A DNA stretch of 64,000 nt from JAPOUP01 sp965203605 (lineage in GTDB: Bacteria; Pseudomonadota; Alphaproteobacteria; Rhodobacterales; Rhodobacteraceae), in NCBI GenBank assembly GCA_965203605.1, contig OZ241902.1, forward strand, positions 1,798,001 through 1,862,000. The letters run 5' to 3'. The notes below the pieces were generated by a model. That model was not told the origin of the DNA. It made no database searches and saw only the letters and a program-made list of their open reading frames with translations. A program made the translations under genes and the position numbers. This document shows, one piece after another, positions 26,984 to 36,233 of the stretch; within the stretch, counting starts at the first letter, position 1; each line of letters opens with the position of its first letter.

Positions 26984-28045
26984 ATGTTTGCAAAACTGAC
27001 GAAAGGCCACCTGACCGGAATGATCACGGCATCCGCGCTTGCTGCGGCAGGGACCGCGACGGCAGCGGATATGGTTGCGTTGTTGCTGCCAGAGAATGTG
27101 AATCCGCGCTGGGAACAGCAGGATGCGACCGCATTCCTCGCCACCATGGCGGAGATTGCGCCCAATATCGCGGTTGAGGTGTTCAATGCGAACAACGATA
27201 CCTCCACGCAGCAACGTCAGGCAGAGCAGGCCCTGACCCAGGGTGCAAGAGTGCTGGTGGTGATCCCCATCGACGGCGAGAGCTCAGCCATCATCGCCGA
27301 TACGGCAGCTGAAGAAGGCGTGCCGACAATCGCCTACGACCGAATGATCAACTCAGCGAAAACGACGTTCTGGGTTCAGGCCGATCTAGAGGGAATGGGC
27401 TACGACCAGGCGATGCATGTGATAGACAACACAAGTGATGGTGATACGCTGGTGCTTCTCAAGGGCTCGCCCACTGATCCAAATGCCGCCGTCATTCATA
27501 ACGGACAGCTTCGAGCGCTTCAGGCACTCTTCGATAGCGGTGAACGGATACTGGGTTACGAAAACTGGACCCCTGGCTGGGATCCGGCGATCGCGCGCCG
27601 CTCCATGGACCAGGCGCTGACGCAACTCAACAACAATGTACAGGGCGTCGTATCCTCCAATGACGGCAATGCAGGTGCCGCCATCGCTGCGATGGAAGAA
27701 CAGGGCATGGCCGGCACCGTCCCGGTCTCGGGTCTCGACTGCACCGTACAGGCACAGCAACTGATGCTGCTCGGCAAGCAGACGCAATGTGGCTGGCGAC
27801 CGCTCGCCGACATGGCCGATGCCGCTGCAAGGGTTACGGTACGCCTTGTCAACGGTGAAGACTTCTCTGATCTCGCACCGCAGACCGTCGTGAACGGTGT
27901 TGGAGCCGAAGTGGCCTATGTCCCCGTGGGTTCCTATTCGGCGGTAGGTGCCGAGGGTGTCGCCTATGTGATCGAAAACGATCCTTCGATCACCAAGGAC
28001 ATGGTTTGCCAGGGCGAAGCCGCAGCCACTGATTTCTGCCAGTAA
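26984..28045 (+). CDS. Sugar ABC transporter substrate-binding protein (XylF-like)
   Basis: This is a 353-residue periplasmic binding protein of the ribose/xylose class (CUT2). A signal peptide spans residues 1-24 (GMITASALAAAGTATAADM, cleavage near ATAA). The mature part has VALLLPENVNPRWEQQD, RVLVVIPIDGESS, GVPTIAYDRMI and VVSSNDGNAGAAIAAMEEQG with VPVSGLDCTVQAQ, the pattern seen in D-xylose-binding XylF. AAAAGGAGAAT precedes the ATG. The ATPase and permease genes follow at once. Xylose or another aldose is the likely ligand. Confidence 0.92.
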   Translation: MFAKLTKGHLTGMITASALAAAGTATAADMVALLLPENVNPRWEQQDATAFLATMAEIAPNIAVEVFNANNDTSTQQRQAEQALTQGARVLVVIPIDGESSAIIADTAAEEGVPTIAYDRMINSAKTTFWVQADLEGMGYDQAMHVIDNTSDGDTLVLLKGSPTDPNAAVIHNGQLRALQALFDSGERILGYENWTPGWDPAIARRSMDQALTQLNNNVQGVVSSNDGNAGAAIAAMEEQGMAGTVPVSGLDCTVQAQQLMLLGKQTQCGWRPLADMADAAARVTVRLVNGEDFSDLAPQTVVNGVGAEVAYVPVGSYSAVGAEGVAYVIENDPSITKDMVCQGEAAATDFCQ

Positions 28046-28056
28046 CAGGACCATCA

Positions 28057-28872
28057 ATGGGACCAAAGCAAAGTCAGGTGGGGCAGACTGCCCCACCGGT
28101 GCATCTGAGCGTTCGCGGCATCCATAAGCGATTCGGAGGTGTTCACGCTTTGCGCGGTGTGGACTTCGAGGTCGCACGCGGCGAAGTTATGGCACTGGTT
28201 GGCGACAATGGCGCCGGCAAGTCAACGCTCATGAAAGTACTTGCCGGTGCCTATGCGGCTGACGATGGACAGTTTTTCCTTGACGGCAACAGCGTCAGCA
28301 TTTCCAGCCCGAACGACGCCGCTGATCTGGGAATTCAGATCGTCTACCAGGACCTCGCACTGTGCGAGAATCTCGATGTGGCCGCTAACCTTTCGCTGGG
28401 CGCGGAACCCGTAAAGGCGGGCTGGTCGCTCCTTCCCCGAATTCTCCGTCCTTTGGATGATCTCGAGATGGAGGTCAAGGCGCGGGATGCGTTCGACAAG
28501 CTGGAAGTCCGGACACTGCAATCGGTGCGCACGAAGGTTGGCGGCCTGTCCGGCGGCCAGCGACAGGCCATCGCGATCGCGCGTGCCGTCGGAGCGGACA
28601 GCACCGTTGTCATGCTCGATGAACCCACCGCCGCCCTTGGTGTGGCCCAGACCCGGCAGGTGCTGGAAGTGGTCAAACGTCTGCGGGAAACGGATCACGC
28701 GGTCGTCTATATTTCGCATAATATGCGTGATATCTTTGAGGTCGCTGACCGAATTTGCGTTCTTCGTCACGGTGGCAACGTTGCAACCTACCAGTGTTTC
28801 CAGACAAGTCCCGACGAAATCGTGGTAGCCATGACACGCGGTCTGGCCGAAGAGGCCAATGATGCGGCCTGA
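28057..28872 (+). CDS. Sugar ABC transporter ATP-binding protein (single-domain)
   Basis: This 271-residue ABC ATPase energises the adjacent sugar importer. Walker A is LVGDNGAGKSTLMK near residue 45, the Q-loop is IVYQDLALCE, the signature is GGLSGGQRQAIAIARA, Walker B is VVMLDEPTAALG, and the H-loop is VVYISHNM. Unlike E. coli XylG it holds one nucleotide-binding domain, so it must act as a homodimer, as in FrcA-type systems. Its last 14 bases overlap the permease start. Confidence 0.93.
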   Translation: MGPKQSQVGQTAPPVHLSVRGIHKRFGGVHALRGVDFEVARGEVMALVGDNGAGKSTLMKVLAGAYAADDGQFFLDGNSVSISSPNDAADLGIQIVYQDLALCENLDVAANLSLGAEPVKAGWSLLPRILRPLDDLEMEVKARDAFDKLEVRTLQSVRTKVGGLSGGQRQAIAIARAVGADSTVVMLDEPTAALGVAQTRQVLEVVKRLRETDHAVVYISHNMRDIFEVADRICVLRHGGNVATYQCFQTSPDEIVVAMTRGLAEEANDAA

Positions 28873-30082
28873 CGGCAGGCTTTCCCTCCTCGACCGATTC
28901 AGGGCCATGCGCCGGACCCGTATCGGGTCCTTCGGGCCAGTAATGCTGGCGCTGGCGGCAATCTGGGCCTGGTTCGGACTTGCGCTACCGCTCTGGGATC
29001 TTCTGTCAGGAGACGCCGAGAGCTTTCGTGCGATCTTTCTGAGCCCGCGCAACATCTATAATCTGTTCATGCAGTCGGCGCTGATCGCCACGCTGGCCGT
29101 GGGTATCACAACCGTACTCCTTCTGGGCGAAATCGACCTGTCTGCGGCTGCGACTGCTGGAGTGTGTGCGGCGCTGCTGGGCGTGATGGTGCTGGTGGGC
29201 ATGCCTGGATGGCTCGCCTGCCTGATCGTGATGGCCATCGGAATCGTGATGGGGGCGGCACAAGGCCTGCTTGTCGCCTATGTCGGCATTCCCTCTTTCG
29301 TTGTCACGCTGGCAGGGCTGCTTGGCTATCAGGGGTTGATGCAAAAAATCCTACCAACCGGGAACCTGAATGTAGGCGACCCGTTCGTTCGCGGGATCAC
29401 GCGTGTGCTGATCCCGGATATCTGGGGACTGGCACTCGGGATTCTCTGCATACTTCTCTTTGCCCTTGCGAGTCTGCGCAAGCAGACCAGACGCCGCGCC
29501 CTTGGGCTGGAAATCGAGCCAACGCTTGCACTCTGGGCGCAGTTGCTGGCCTTTGGTACCATCGTGATCGCCGTGATCGCGACCCTAAACGCCTATCGCT
29601 CTTTGCCGCTCCTTTTGGTTCTGCTCGTCGGAATCACTGCGCTCCTTGGTTGGGTCACCACCTCAACACCATTCGGGCGTTCGCTTTTTGCCGTTGGCGG
29701 CAACGCGGAAAGCGCACGCCGTGCCGGCTTCAATGTCAACCGCGTCCGGGTGGCGGCATTCGGTATTGTTGGGCTTATGGCAGCCATCGGCGGCATCTTC
29801 GGTGCCTCGCGATTTGGATCGGTGTCCTACACCGCCTTTGCAGGTGGCTCGCTCCTTCTGGAAGCCATCGGTGCAGCCGTCATTGGCGGGACCTCACTTT
29901 TTGGCGGCCGCGGCTCAGTCTGGAACGCGATACTCGGGGCGCTGGTGATCGGATCACTGGGCAACGGACTCGACCTGACCGGTGCCAGCGCCGCCGACAA
30001 GCTCATGGTTTCCGGCGCGATCCTGATCCTTGCTGTCGCGATTGACGCTTTGTCGAGAAGTGACAGCAGCGTAACGCAGTAG
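28859..30082 (+). CDS. Sugar ABC transporter permease (XylH-like)
   Basis: This 407-residue inner-membrane protein of the BPD_transp_2 family has about ten hydrophobic helices. Family features include the TVLLLGEIDLSAAATAGVCA segment near residue 88, GIPSFVVTLAGLLGYQGL, AFGIVGLMAAIGGIFGASRF, and AIGAAVIGGTSLFGGRGSVW, which contacts the ATPase. Length and the ILPTGNLNVGD loop fit XylH. It overlaps the ATPase gene by 14 bases, and the next gene begins 9 bases after its stop, so the importer and the oxidoreductase pair form one operon. Confidence 0.92.
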   Translation: MMRPDGRLSLLDRFRAMRRTRIGSFGPVMLALAAIWAWFGLALPLWDLLSGDAESFRAIFLSPRNIYNLFMQSALIATLAVGITTVLLLGEIDLSAAATAGVCAALLGVMVLVGMPGWLACLIVMAIGIVMGAAQGLLVAYVGIPSFVVTLAGLLGYQGLMQKILPTGNLNVGDPFVRGITRVLIPDIWGLALGILCILLFALASLRKQTRRRALGLEIEPTLALWAQLLAFGTIVIAVIATLNAYRSLPLLLVLLVGITALLGWVTTSTPFGRSLFAVGGNAESARRAGFNVNRVRVAAFGIVGLMAAIGGIFGASRFGSVSYTAFAGGSLLLEAIGAAVIGGTSLFGGRGSVWNAILGALVIGSLGNGLDLTGASAADKLMVSGAILILAVAIDALSRSDSSVTQ

Positions 30083-30091
30083 GATTTCCAT

Positions 30092-30550
30092 ATGACCGAA
30101 AATCCCGTATCGCGAAGGGAACGCCTGCTTTTGGATGAGATCGTCGATCACCTGATCCCGGGCAACCGCGAAAAGAGCATTCCCGGTGCTGGCGAGGCCG
30201 GAGTCGCCGGTTACCTTGTCCAGGTGGCCACAGAAAGGTCCGATTTCGACATCGCTCTAAGAGGTCTATTGACCCGGGCCGAAGGACTGGACAGCGGGAT
30301 CAATCCCGCCAACATTCGCCGACTTGAGCGGGAAATGCCGGAGGAGTTCATCGAGGTTCTGACCGAAACCTACAAAGGATATTACAGCCTTCCGGAATTG
30401 CGGGCCAAAGTCGGGGTCGGTGCGCATCCGGTACATCCGAAGGGATACGAGGTTGCCCGCGAGAGTGCGGAGTTACTTGATAGTCTGACCGAGCCCGTCC
30501 GTGCCCGCGGACCAATCTACCGCGATTCGGGTGCGGTCGGAGACGGCTAA
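30092..30550 (+). CDS. Gluconate 2-dehydrogenase subunit 3-like protein
   Basis: This 152-residue protein resembles the small gamma subunit of membrane-bound gluconate/sorbitol dehydrogenases. RRERLLLDEIVDHLIPGNRE near the N-terminus and PGAGEAGVAGYLVQ are typical; a Tyr-rich segment TYKGYYSLPELR and HPVHPKGYEV follow. The large flavoprotein starts one base after its stop, which strongly supports a two-subunit enzyme. No Tat signal peptide or membrane segment is visible, so the pair may be cytoplasmic or piggy-backed by another protein. The usual cytochrome c subunit is absent here. Confidence 0.82.
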   Translation: MTENPVSRRERLLLDEIVDHLIPGNREKSIPGAGEAGVAGYLVQVATERSDFDIALRGLLTRAEGLDSGINPANIRRLEREMPEEFIEVLTETYKGYYSLPELRAKVGVGAHPVHPKGYEVARESAELLDSLTEPVRARGPIYRDSGAVGDG

Positions 30551-30551
30551 A

Positions 30552-32171
30552 ATGGCGTACGACCCCGTTGACGTTCTGATCGTAGGGGCTGGCGCGTCCG
30601 GTGCAGCGATCGCCTGGTCGCTTCTTGAGACGCGCATGCGCATCCTGTGTCTGGAGCAGGGTGATCACCTGCGCGAGCGTGACTTCCCCTCGCGGCGCGA
30701 GGACTATGAACTGTCCCGCTACGCAGAGTTTTCCTGCGATCCAAATGTTCGGGGCTTACCACAGGATTACCCGGTAAACTCGGAAGACAGCTGCATCACG
30801 CCGGTGAACTGGAACGGTGTCGGAGGATCCACGATCAACTTCCTCGGCCACTGGCCACGAATGAAGCTCTCGGACTTTCGGACGAAATCGCTGGACGGCG
30901 TGGGCGAGGACTGGCCGGTCGACTATCATGTCCTGGCCCCATTCTATGAACTGAACGATGCCAATACGGGCGTGTCGGGCCTCGGTGGCAATCCCGCCTA
31001 TCCCGATTACACTCCGCCCTTGCCGCCCATTCCCATCGGCAAACTCGGCCAGACACTCGCAAAGGGGTTCAATAGGCTCGGCTGGCATTGGTGGCCCTCG
31101 GACGCCGCGATACTCAGTCGCGACCACGACGGGCGGCAGCGATGCGTCAACGCCGGAACCTGTGATCTGGGCTGTGCGGCCGGGGCCAAAGGCGGCACGA
31201 ATTTCACTTACTGGCCTTTGCTTGAACGCGCTGGCGTTGAATTACGGACCAACTCGCGGGTAAGAAAAATCCTCCTCGACGAGAACAGCGGCCTTGCCCG
31301 GGGCGTGCTCTACCACGGCATCGATGGACAACTACATGAACAGCGGGCCGAAATGGTGATCATGGCCTGTAACGGCATCGGAACGCCGCGCATACTCCTG
31401 CATTCGACGTCAGGGCTTTTTCCTGACGGTCTTGCAAACCGTTCGGGACTGGTCGGCAGGAACCTGATGTTCCACCCGCTGACCGGTGTTGCGGGTGTCT
31501 TCGATGAGCCGATGAAAGGGCACGAAGGCCCGATGGCGTGCTCGATACTCAGCCAGGAGTTCTACGAAACCGAACCCGCACGCGGTTTTGTGCGTGGCTA
31601 TGGCCTGCATTCCGGCCGCTCCACAACGCCAATGACCTATGCACTCGGAGGCTTCGGCATTGACAGTCCGATTCCCTGGGGCACCGAGCACCGTGAAATC
31701 ATGGACAATGTCTATCCCAATCTTGCAGGGCTGACAGTGGTCACGGAGGATCTCCCCGAGGCGCACAATCGTGTCACCCTGGATCCGGAACTGACGGACA
31801 GCGACGGAATTCCTGCACCAAAGATACACTACCGGTTGAGCGACAATACCCGTGCGATGCTCAGGCATGGCGAGGACCGCGCACGGGAAGTTCTGGTGGC
31901 GGCGGGGGCCAAGCGGATTCTGCCAAATGACAGTGACAGGGTCTGGTGGCGCGCTGGCTGGCACCAGATGGGCACCTGTCGGATGGGCAATGATCCCGAA
32001 ACGTCGGTTGTGGACCGCTGGGGTCGATCCCACGACGTGAAGAATCTCTTCATCGTCGACGGATCCATCTTCGTGACCGCAGGCGCAGTCAACCCGACCT
32101 CCACAATCCAGGCGCTTGCTCTCTACATCGGCGACCGGATCAAGACCAATATCGCGAATCTCTTCGATTGA
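30552..32171 (+). CDS. GMC-family oxidoreductase
   Basis: This 539-residue flavoprotein of the glucose-methanol-choline family is probably the catalytic subunit of a sugar or sugar-acid dehydrogenase. The FAD-binding motif is VDVLIVGAGASGAAIAWSLL at residues 6-25. NGVGGSTINFLGHWPR is the flavin-attachment region, and a cysteine-rich CVNAGTCDLGCAAGAK lies near residue 200. The C-terminal HQMGTCRMGNDP and VNPTSTIQALAL hold the catalytic His/Asn set. I start at 30552 (MAYDPVDV) because the upstream extension overlaps the subunit 3 gene. Together with that gene it resembles gluconate 2-dehydrogenase-type enzymes. Confidence 0.9.
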   Translation: MAYDPVDVLIVGAGASGAAIAWSLLETRMRILCLEQGDHLRERDFPSRREDYELSRYAEFSCDPNVRGLPQDYPVNSEDSCITPVNWNGVGGSTINFLGHWPRMKLSDFRTKSLDGVGEDWPVDYHVLAPFYELNDANTGVSGLGGNPAYPDYTPPLPPIPIGKLGQTLAKGFNRLGWHWWPSDAAILSRDHDGRQRCVNAGTCDLGCAAGAKGGTNFTYWPLLERAGVELRTNSRVRKILLDENSGLARGVLYHGIDGQLHEQRAEMVIMACNGIGTPRILLHSTSGLFPDGLANRSGLVGRNLMFHPLTGVAGVFDEPMKGHEGPMACSILSQEFYETEPARGFVRGYGLHSGRSTTPMTYALGGFGIDSPIPWGTEHREIMDNVYPNLAGLTVVTEDLPEAHNRVTLDPELTDSDGIPAPKIHYRLSDNTRAMLRHGEDRAREVLVAAGAKRILPNDSDRVWWRAGWHQMGTCRMGNDPETSVVDRWGRSHDVKNLFIVDGSIFVTAGAVNPTSTIQALALYIGDRIKTNIANLFD

Positions 32172-32418
32172 GGCAGTTCATGGAATTCCCAGACAGAACA
32201 GGACCGGCAGGCAGGCTTTCGGAATGCCCGCGACCGAAGGCAATCGTGGACCTGCGCTCGAAGGGATCCGCCACGGCCGCCGTTACGGAGACTGAGAACC
32301 GGGTATTTCTGGATAGCCATGTCTGCGGTTGGTCCGCCCGACTGTCACGTCAAGGCCATCCTGGCATAGGTCAGACGCCAGACGCACTCCGCTCGACTGG
32401 CCTCGGCGAGGTGGTTGC
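32172..32418 (+). other. Short spacer with an unrecognised open frame
   Basis: A frame from 32180 (ATG GAA TTC) to 32422 could encode about 80 residues (starting MEFPDRTGPAGRL) and its TGA overlaps the ATG of the next gene. I recognise no family; low hydrophobicity and composition suggest a decayed remnant. It may contain a promoter for the enolase-superfamily gene. Confidence 0.25.
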
Positions 32419-33588
32419 ATGAAAATCACCCGCGTAGTCAGCCACGTCCTGCAGTATGACCTGCCGGAGGAACTCGGCTTCTCCCAACAGTTCTACGCGC
32501 ACCGAACCGCCCATCTGGTCGAGGTCGAGACCGACGAGGGGGTCACCGGCTGGGGCGAGTGTTTCGGCCCTGGCAACGTCGCGGTCGCGAACAAGGGAAT
32601 CGTCGAGAAGGTCATCCAGCCCATCATACTCGGCGACGACCCGATGGACAGGGACGTGCTCTGGCACAGGGTGTACAATCTCCTACGCGATCATGGACAG
32701 AAGGGCATGCCGCTGCAGGCGCTTTCAGGGGTCGATATCGCGCTCTGGGACATTGCAGGCAAGGTCGCCGGCCTGCCACTTCACAAGTTGATCGGCGGTG
32801 CACACCGAACCCGCATCCCCGCCTATGGCTACGGCATGATGCTCAAGCGCGGGAGTCTGGAAGACCACATCGCCCGGTTTGGTGACGAAGCCGCCGGTAT
32901 CCTTGACATGGGGTTTCGCGCCACCAAGATGAAGGTTGGACTGGGACCGAAAGCAGATGTGAGGCTGTGCGAGGCAGTCGCCGCAAGCGTCGCCGGTAAG
33001 GGGCACTTCATGGTGGACGCAAACCGTTGCTACACCACGTCGGACGCCTTCTATGTAGGGCGCGCACTGGAAGAATTGGGTGCTTACTGGTTTGAGGAAC
33101 CGGTCGCTCCCGAAGACCTCGACGGCTACCGGGAACTGCGGGCCGGGCTCAAGGTCAATATCTCGGGTGGCGAGGCCGAGTTCAATCGATGGGGCTGGCG
33201 GCAGATCCTCGAGAATCGCGGCCTCGACATTGCCCAACCCGAGGTCTGCGCCTTGGGAGGCATCAGCGAATATCTGCGTGTTCTCGCGCTCGCGCATGCG
33301 CATTTTACCCCTGTCGTCAATCATGTCTGGGGTTCGGCCGTCGCCATTGCCACGAATCTGCAGTTGCTTGCCGCCATGCCTGCCCTACCCGGGGCACTCA
33401 ATCCCTGTGAGCCGATGCTGGAGGTCGACACCACCCACAATCTGTTTCGGGACCAATTGCTGATTGAGCCACTGAATATCCTGGATCAGGTCAACTCAGA
33501 GGATGGCTATGTCAACGTACCATGCCAGCCAGGTATCGGCGTAGAGCCCGATGCAGACTTTCTCCGGCGCTATGCGATCAACTGCTGA
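32419..33588 (+). CDS. Mandelate racemase/muconate-lactonizing-type enzyme (galactarolactone cycloisomerase-like)
   Basis: This 389-residue member of the enolase superfamily abstracts a proton alpha to a carboxylate in sugar acids. The KxK catalytic motif is TKMKVG (residues 170 and 172). Metal ligands are Asp200 in MVDAN, Glu226 in WFEEPVAPED and a Glu in SGGEAEF. The second-face base His is in VVNHVWGSAVA. The N-terminal capping domain contains GWGECFGPGN and DHGQKGMPLQALSGVD. This pattern is closest to D-galactarolactone cycloisomerase and sugar-acid dehydratases. It fits the GMC/subunit 3 pair in a pathway that oxidises an aldose and processes the resulting aldonic or aldaric lactone. Confidence 0.9.
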   Translation: MKITRVVSHVLQYDLPEELGFSQQFYAHRTAHLVEVETDEGVTGWGECFGPGNVAVANKGIVEKVIQPIILGDDPMDRDVLWHRVYNLLRDHGQKGMPLQALSGVDIALWDIAGKVAGLPLHKLIGGAHRTRIPAYGYGMMLKRGSLEDHIARFGDEAAGILDMGFRATKMKVGLGPKADVRLCEAVAASVAGKGHFMVDANRCYTTSDAFYVGRALEELGAYWFEEPVAPEDLDGYRELRAGLKVNISGGEAEFNRWGWRQILENRGLDIAQPEVCALGGISEYLRVLALAHAHFTPVVNHVWGSAVAIATNLQLLAAMPALPGALNPCEPMLEVDTTHNLFRDQLLIEPLNILDQVNSEDGYVNVPCQPGIGVEPDADFLRRYAINC

Positions 33589-33815
33589 GCTTCTTCGCCA
33601 CACCCATGCCACTTCGCGGCCCTCTCGGGGACCCAGGGGAACGCAGAACCGTACGAAGGGATCACCCTCCGTTCCACCCCGAAGTGCGGCACGGGTACAT
33701 CCCAGAATGTTGGCATGAGCAGGGCTATCGCACTTGACAAATTCCTCCTGGCTTCAGTGTGAGTTCATGATTTTTTGTTTGAAAACAACAATATGGGCAG
33801 TCATGAGGCGGGACA

Positions 33816-34779
33816 ATGCGGAACTTCGCACGAATCCTCAACGGGGTGCAGGACCCCCGGACCAGCAACCCGACCCACCACAATCTCCATGAAATGCTGA
33901 CGGTCGCCCTTCCATGCATGATCTGCGGCGGCCGGAGGTGACCGCGGTCGACGGCAGGGCGCTCAGGGGTCCTCCGGGGACGCCCCGGACCGCCCGCCGC
34001 TGCATGCCGTCAACGCCTTCGCCGCCGACGCCCGCCTGACGCCCGGTCAGGTCAGGGTGGACGGCAGGCCGGACGGGACCACGGCGATGCCGAAGCTTCC
34101 GGGCTTCCCGGCATCGGGGGCTGCACCGTGACCGCCGACGCGATGCATGGGCGGCGGAACACGGCGAGGCGGATCACGGAGGCCGGAGGCGACCACCTCC
34201 TGGCCCCGAGGGCAGCCAGGGGACGCTCCACGACGGCGCGCGCATCCATCCGGGGACCCGGAGAACGCGGAAAGGACGCGGCTTTCCGACGACGTGGACA
34301 GGGGCCAAGGGCGCACCGGGATCCGTGAGGCGACCGTCCGCCATGACGTCGACGGCCTGCGGGACCTGCATAACCGGCCCGGCCCGCCGACCGTCGGAAA
34401 GCTCACCGCGACGCGCGGGACCAGGGGCGGGCGAAACACGGAGACCCGCTGTTCCCTCCCCGTCGGAAGGCTCGGGCCGGAGCGGTTCCTGTCGACGGCG
34501 CCCCCGCACCGGGCGGCGGGGAATTCGCCGCACCGGGTCCTGGACGTGACCATGGGGGAGGACGGCCTCCGCGACCGGAAGGACAACGGGCCGGACAGCC
34601 TGGCGACGATGCGCAGGCTGGCGTCGGACCTGGCGCGGACGGCCGGTTGCGGGAAGGTGACATCGGTGCGGGGCAAGCCGAAGAGGGCCGGATGGGACGA
34701 CGGTTTCCTGCTGAAGGTTCCCGGTTCCGCAGCAGTCCTCGACGGGAATGCGGAACCCGAGGAAATCCAAGTGCGATAG
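33816..34779 (+). pseudogene. Degenerate ISAs1-family transposase
   Basis: Fragments of an ISAs1 transposase follow in order across shifting frames. They are MRNFARILNGVQDPRTSNPT with HNLHEMLTVALPCMICGG; VTAVDGRALRGPP near 33940; PLHAVNAFAADARLTPGQ; GGCTVTADAMHGRRNTARRI with a GGDHLLA segment; then DGLRDLHNRPGPP. The C-terminal HRVLDVTMGEDGLRDRKDNG and SVRGKPKRAGWDDGFLLKV end the series. About 100 residues after the N-terminal block are deleted, and there are several frameshifts. GC content is well above that of the neighbouring genes. The first MITE-like repeat begins 11 bases after its end. Confidence 0.85.
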
Positions 34780-34789
34780 CCCTGGCAAA

Positions 34790-34992
34790 GGGGATTATAT
34801 ACTTCGCTGAAATCGGCCACGGACCCGGCGTTGACTGGACGGTGGACCATCCAGCTCTCCACTCCCACCGCCGCTTACGGCATCCAGACCGCCTGTTTGG
34901 AGCCAGCGACCGAATGGAATGGCTACAGACCAATCTCCAGACTGGAAATCGTCAGCACTGATCAACATTTTCAGTCAGATATATAATCCCCC
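34790..34992 (+). repeat. 203-bp MITE-like element, copy A
   Basis: This 203-base sequence is identical, base for base, to the reverse complement of 36332-36534. It begins GGGGATTATATACTTCGCTG and ends ATATAATCCCCC. Its two ends form imperfect terminal inverted repeats of about 24 bases, sharing GGGGATTATATA and CTGAAA. It holds no gene. The structure is that of a miniature inverted-repeat transposable element mobilised from elsewhere. It lies between the ISAs1 remnant and the RTX gene. Confidence 0.92.
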
Positions 34993-35051
34993 TCTGTTTC
35001 CCCGCCAGGGGCGACAGGGAAAGTGTGGTCGCCTCCGGAGCGGCGGCGATG

Positions 35052-36128
35052 TCAGGCCTCGACGAGGTCGAGGATCTCGAAGTCCCCGGCGGTAAGCGAA
35101 GTCTCGTCCGACGTGATGGTCAGGGAGTTCCCCTGGCTGAAGCTGATCGTGAAGGTGCCCTCCCCCGGCGTGATGGTAAGGTCGCTGAAATCGTCGACGC
35201 CGTCGATCCCCCTCAGGCGGATCGTGTCCCCGTCCGCGAAGTCGGTGATGATGTCGTTGCCGCCGTGGTAGACGAAGACGTCGTCGCCCGCGCCGCCGCT
35301 CAGCTTGTCGTCGCCCTTGCCGCCCTTCAGCTTGTCGTCGCCGGCCCCGCCGGTGAGCGTGTCGTCGCCGGTGCCGCCGCGCAGGTGGTCATTGCCCGCG
35401 CCGCCGGTGAGCGTGTCGTTCCCCGCGTCGCCGCGCAGCTTGTCATTGCCCGCGCCGCCGTCGACGGTGTCGTCGCCGTCACCGCCGTCGAACCGGTCGT
35501 TGCCGTCGGTGCCGCTCGGAGTGTCGTCGCCGGATGTGGCCGCCAGCCTGTTGTAGCCGGTCGTCTCCCCCTGCGTTTCGGTTCCGGCGGGTGGGGTCTT
35601 GAAGACGAAGTCGCCCGCGTCGAAGTCCGAGGCCTCCTGGCCAGCCAGGGAAATCCAGTCGCCCCCGTTGCCGTAACGGATCATGACCCCGCCTCTGTAG
35701 TCCACGATTGTCAGGTCGGAGAACGAACCCGTGAAATCGAATTCAATCCTATCCTCGCCTTGTACGAAGTCATTGATCGAATCACCCGCTCTTGAGTCCC
35801 CGAGCGCGAACTTGAAGGTGTCGCTACCACGTCCACCCCAGAGCTCATCAGAGCCTCTGCCGCCATTCAGCGTGTCGTCGCCGTCTTCGCCCCACAGCGT
35901 ATCGACGCCATCGCCGCCGTCGAGCCGGTCGTTACCGTCGCCGCCCCAGAGGTGGTCGATGCCGTCGCCGCCTTCGAGTTCATCGTCGCCGGCGCCGCCG
36001 TAAAGCCTGTCGTGGCCGTCGCCGCCCTTCAGCGTGTCGTTACCGCGTTTGCCGTTCAGCGTGTCGTCACCGTCGGTGCCGGTCTTGACGTCATCGCCTC
36101 CGGTGCCGATCCACAGTATTGCTCTCAT
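35052..36128 (-). CDS. RTX calcium-binding repeat protein
   Basis: This 358-residue protein consists almost entirely of GGxGxDxLx nonapeptides in two blocks. One runs from about residue 15 to 105 (for example GGDGHDRLYGGAGDDELEGG). The second runs from about residue 205 to 290 (for example GGAGNDKLRGDAGNDTLTGG). Between and after the blocks are beta-rich linkers such as GDSINDFVQGEDRIEFDF and IITDFADGDTIRLRGIDG. The hydrophobic C-terminus FEILDLVEA resembles a type I secretion signal. RTX repeats fold into a calcium-bound parallel beta roll outside the cell. There is no attached enzyme domain or neighbouring HlyB/HlyD gene, so the exporter must be elsewhere. The gene is enclosed by the two identical inverted repeats. 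Confidence 0.93.
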   Translation of the reverse strand: MRAILWIGTGGDDVKTGTDGDDTLNGKRGNDTLKGGDGHDRLYGGAGDDELEGGDGIDHLWGGDGNDRLDGGDGVDTLWGEDGDDTLNGGRGSDELWGGRGSDTFKFALGDSRAGDSINDFVQGEDRIEFDFTGSFSDLTIVDYRGGVMIRYGNGGDWISLAGQEASDFDAGDFVFKTPPAGTETQGETTGYNRLAATSGDDTPSGTDGNDRFDGGDGDDTVDGGAGNDKLRGDAGNDTLTGGAGNDHLRGGTGDDTLTGGAGDDKLKGGKGDDKLSGGAGDDVFVYHGGNDIITDFADGDTIRLRGIDGVDDFSDLTITPGEGTFTISFSQGNSLTITSDETSLTAGDFEILDLVEA

Positions 36129-36233
36129 GATTGGTTCCCTTCCCTTTGGTCAGTCCGTCGCATCCGTCATCTGCGGCCTCGGCGGGGATGCCGCCGCCGG
36201 GCCGTTCTGCGCTTCAGGGAGGAACGGAAGTGT

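Noticed and set aside
34147..34779. Long open frame on the plus strand and another on the minus strand (34047-34868)
   Set aside because: The plus-strand frame is one piece of the frameshifted ISAs1 transposase, and the minus frame is its GC-rich shadow.
35025..35795. 256-codon plus-strand frame rich in Val-Ala repeats
   Set aside because: It is the antisense shadow of the RTX repeats.
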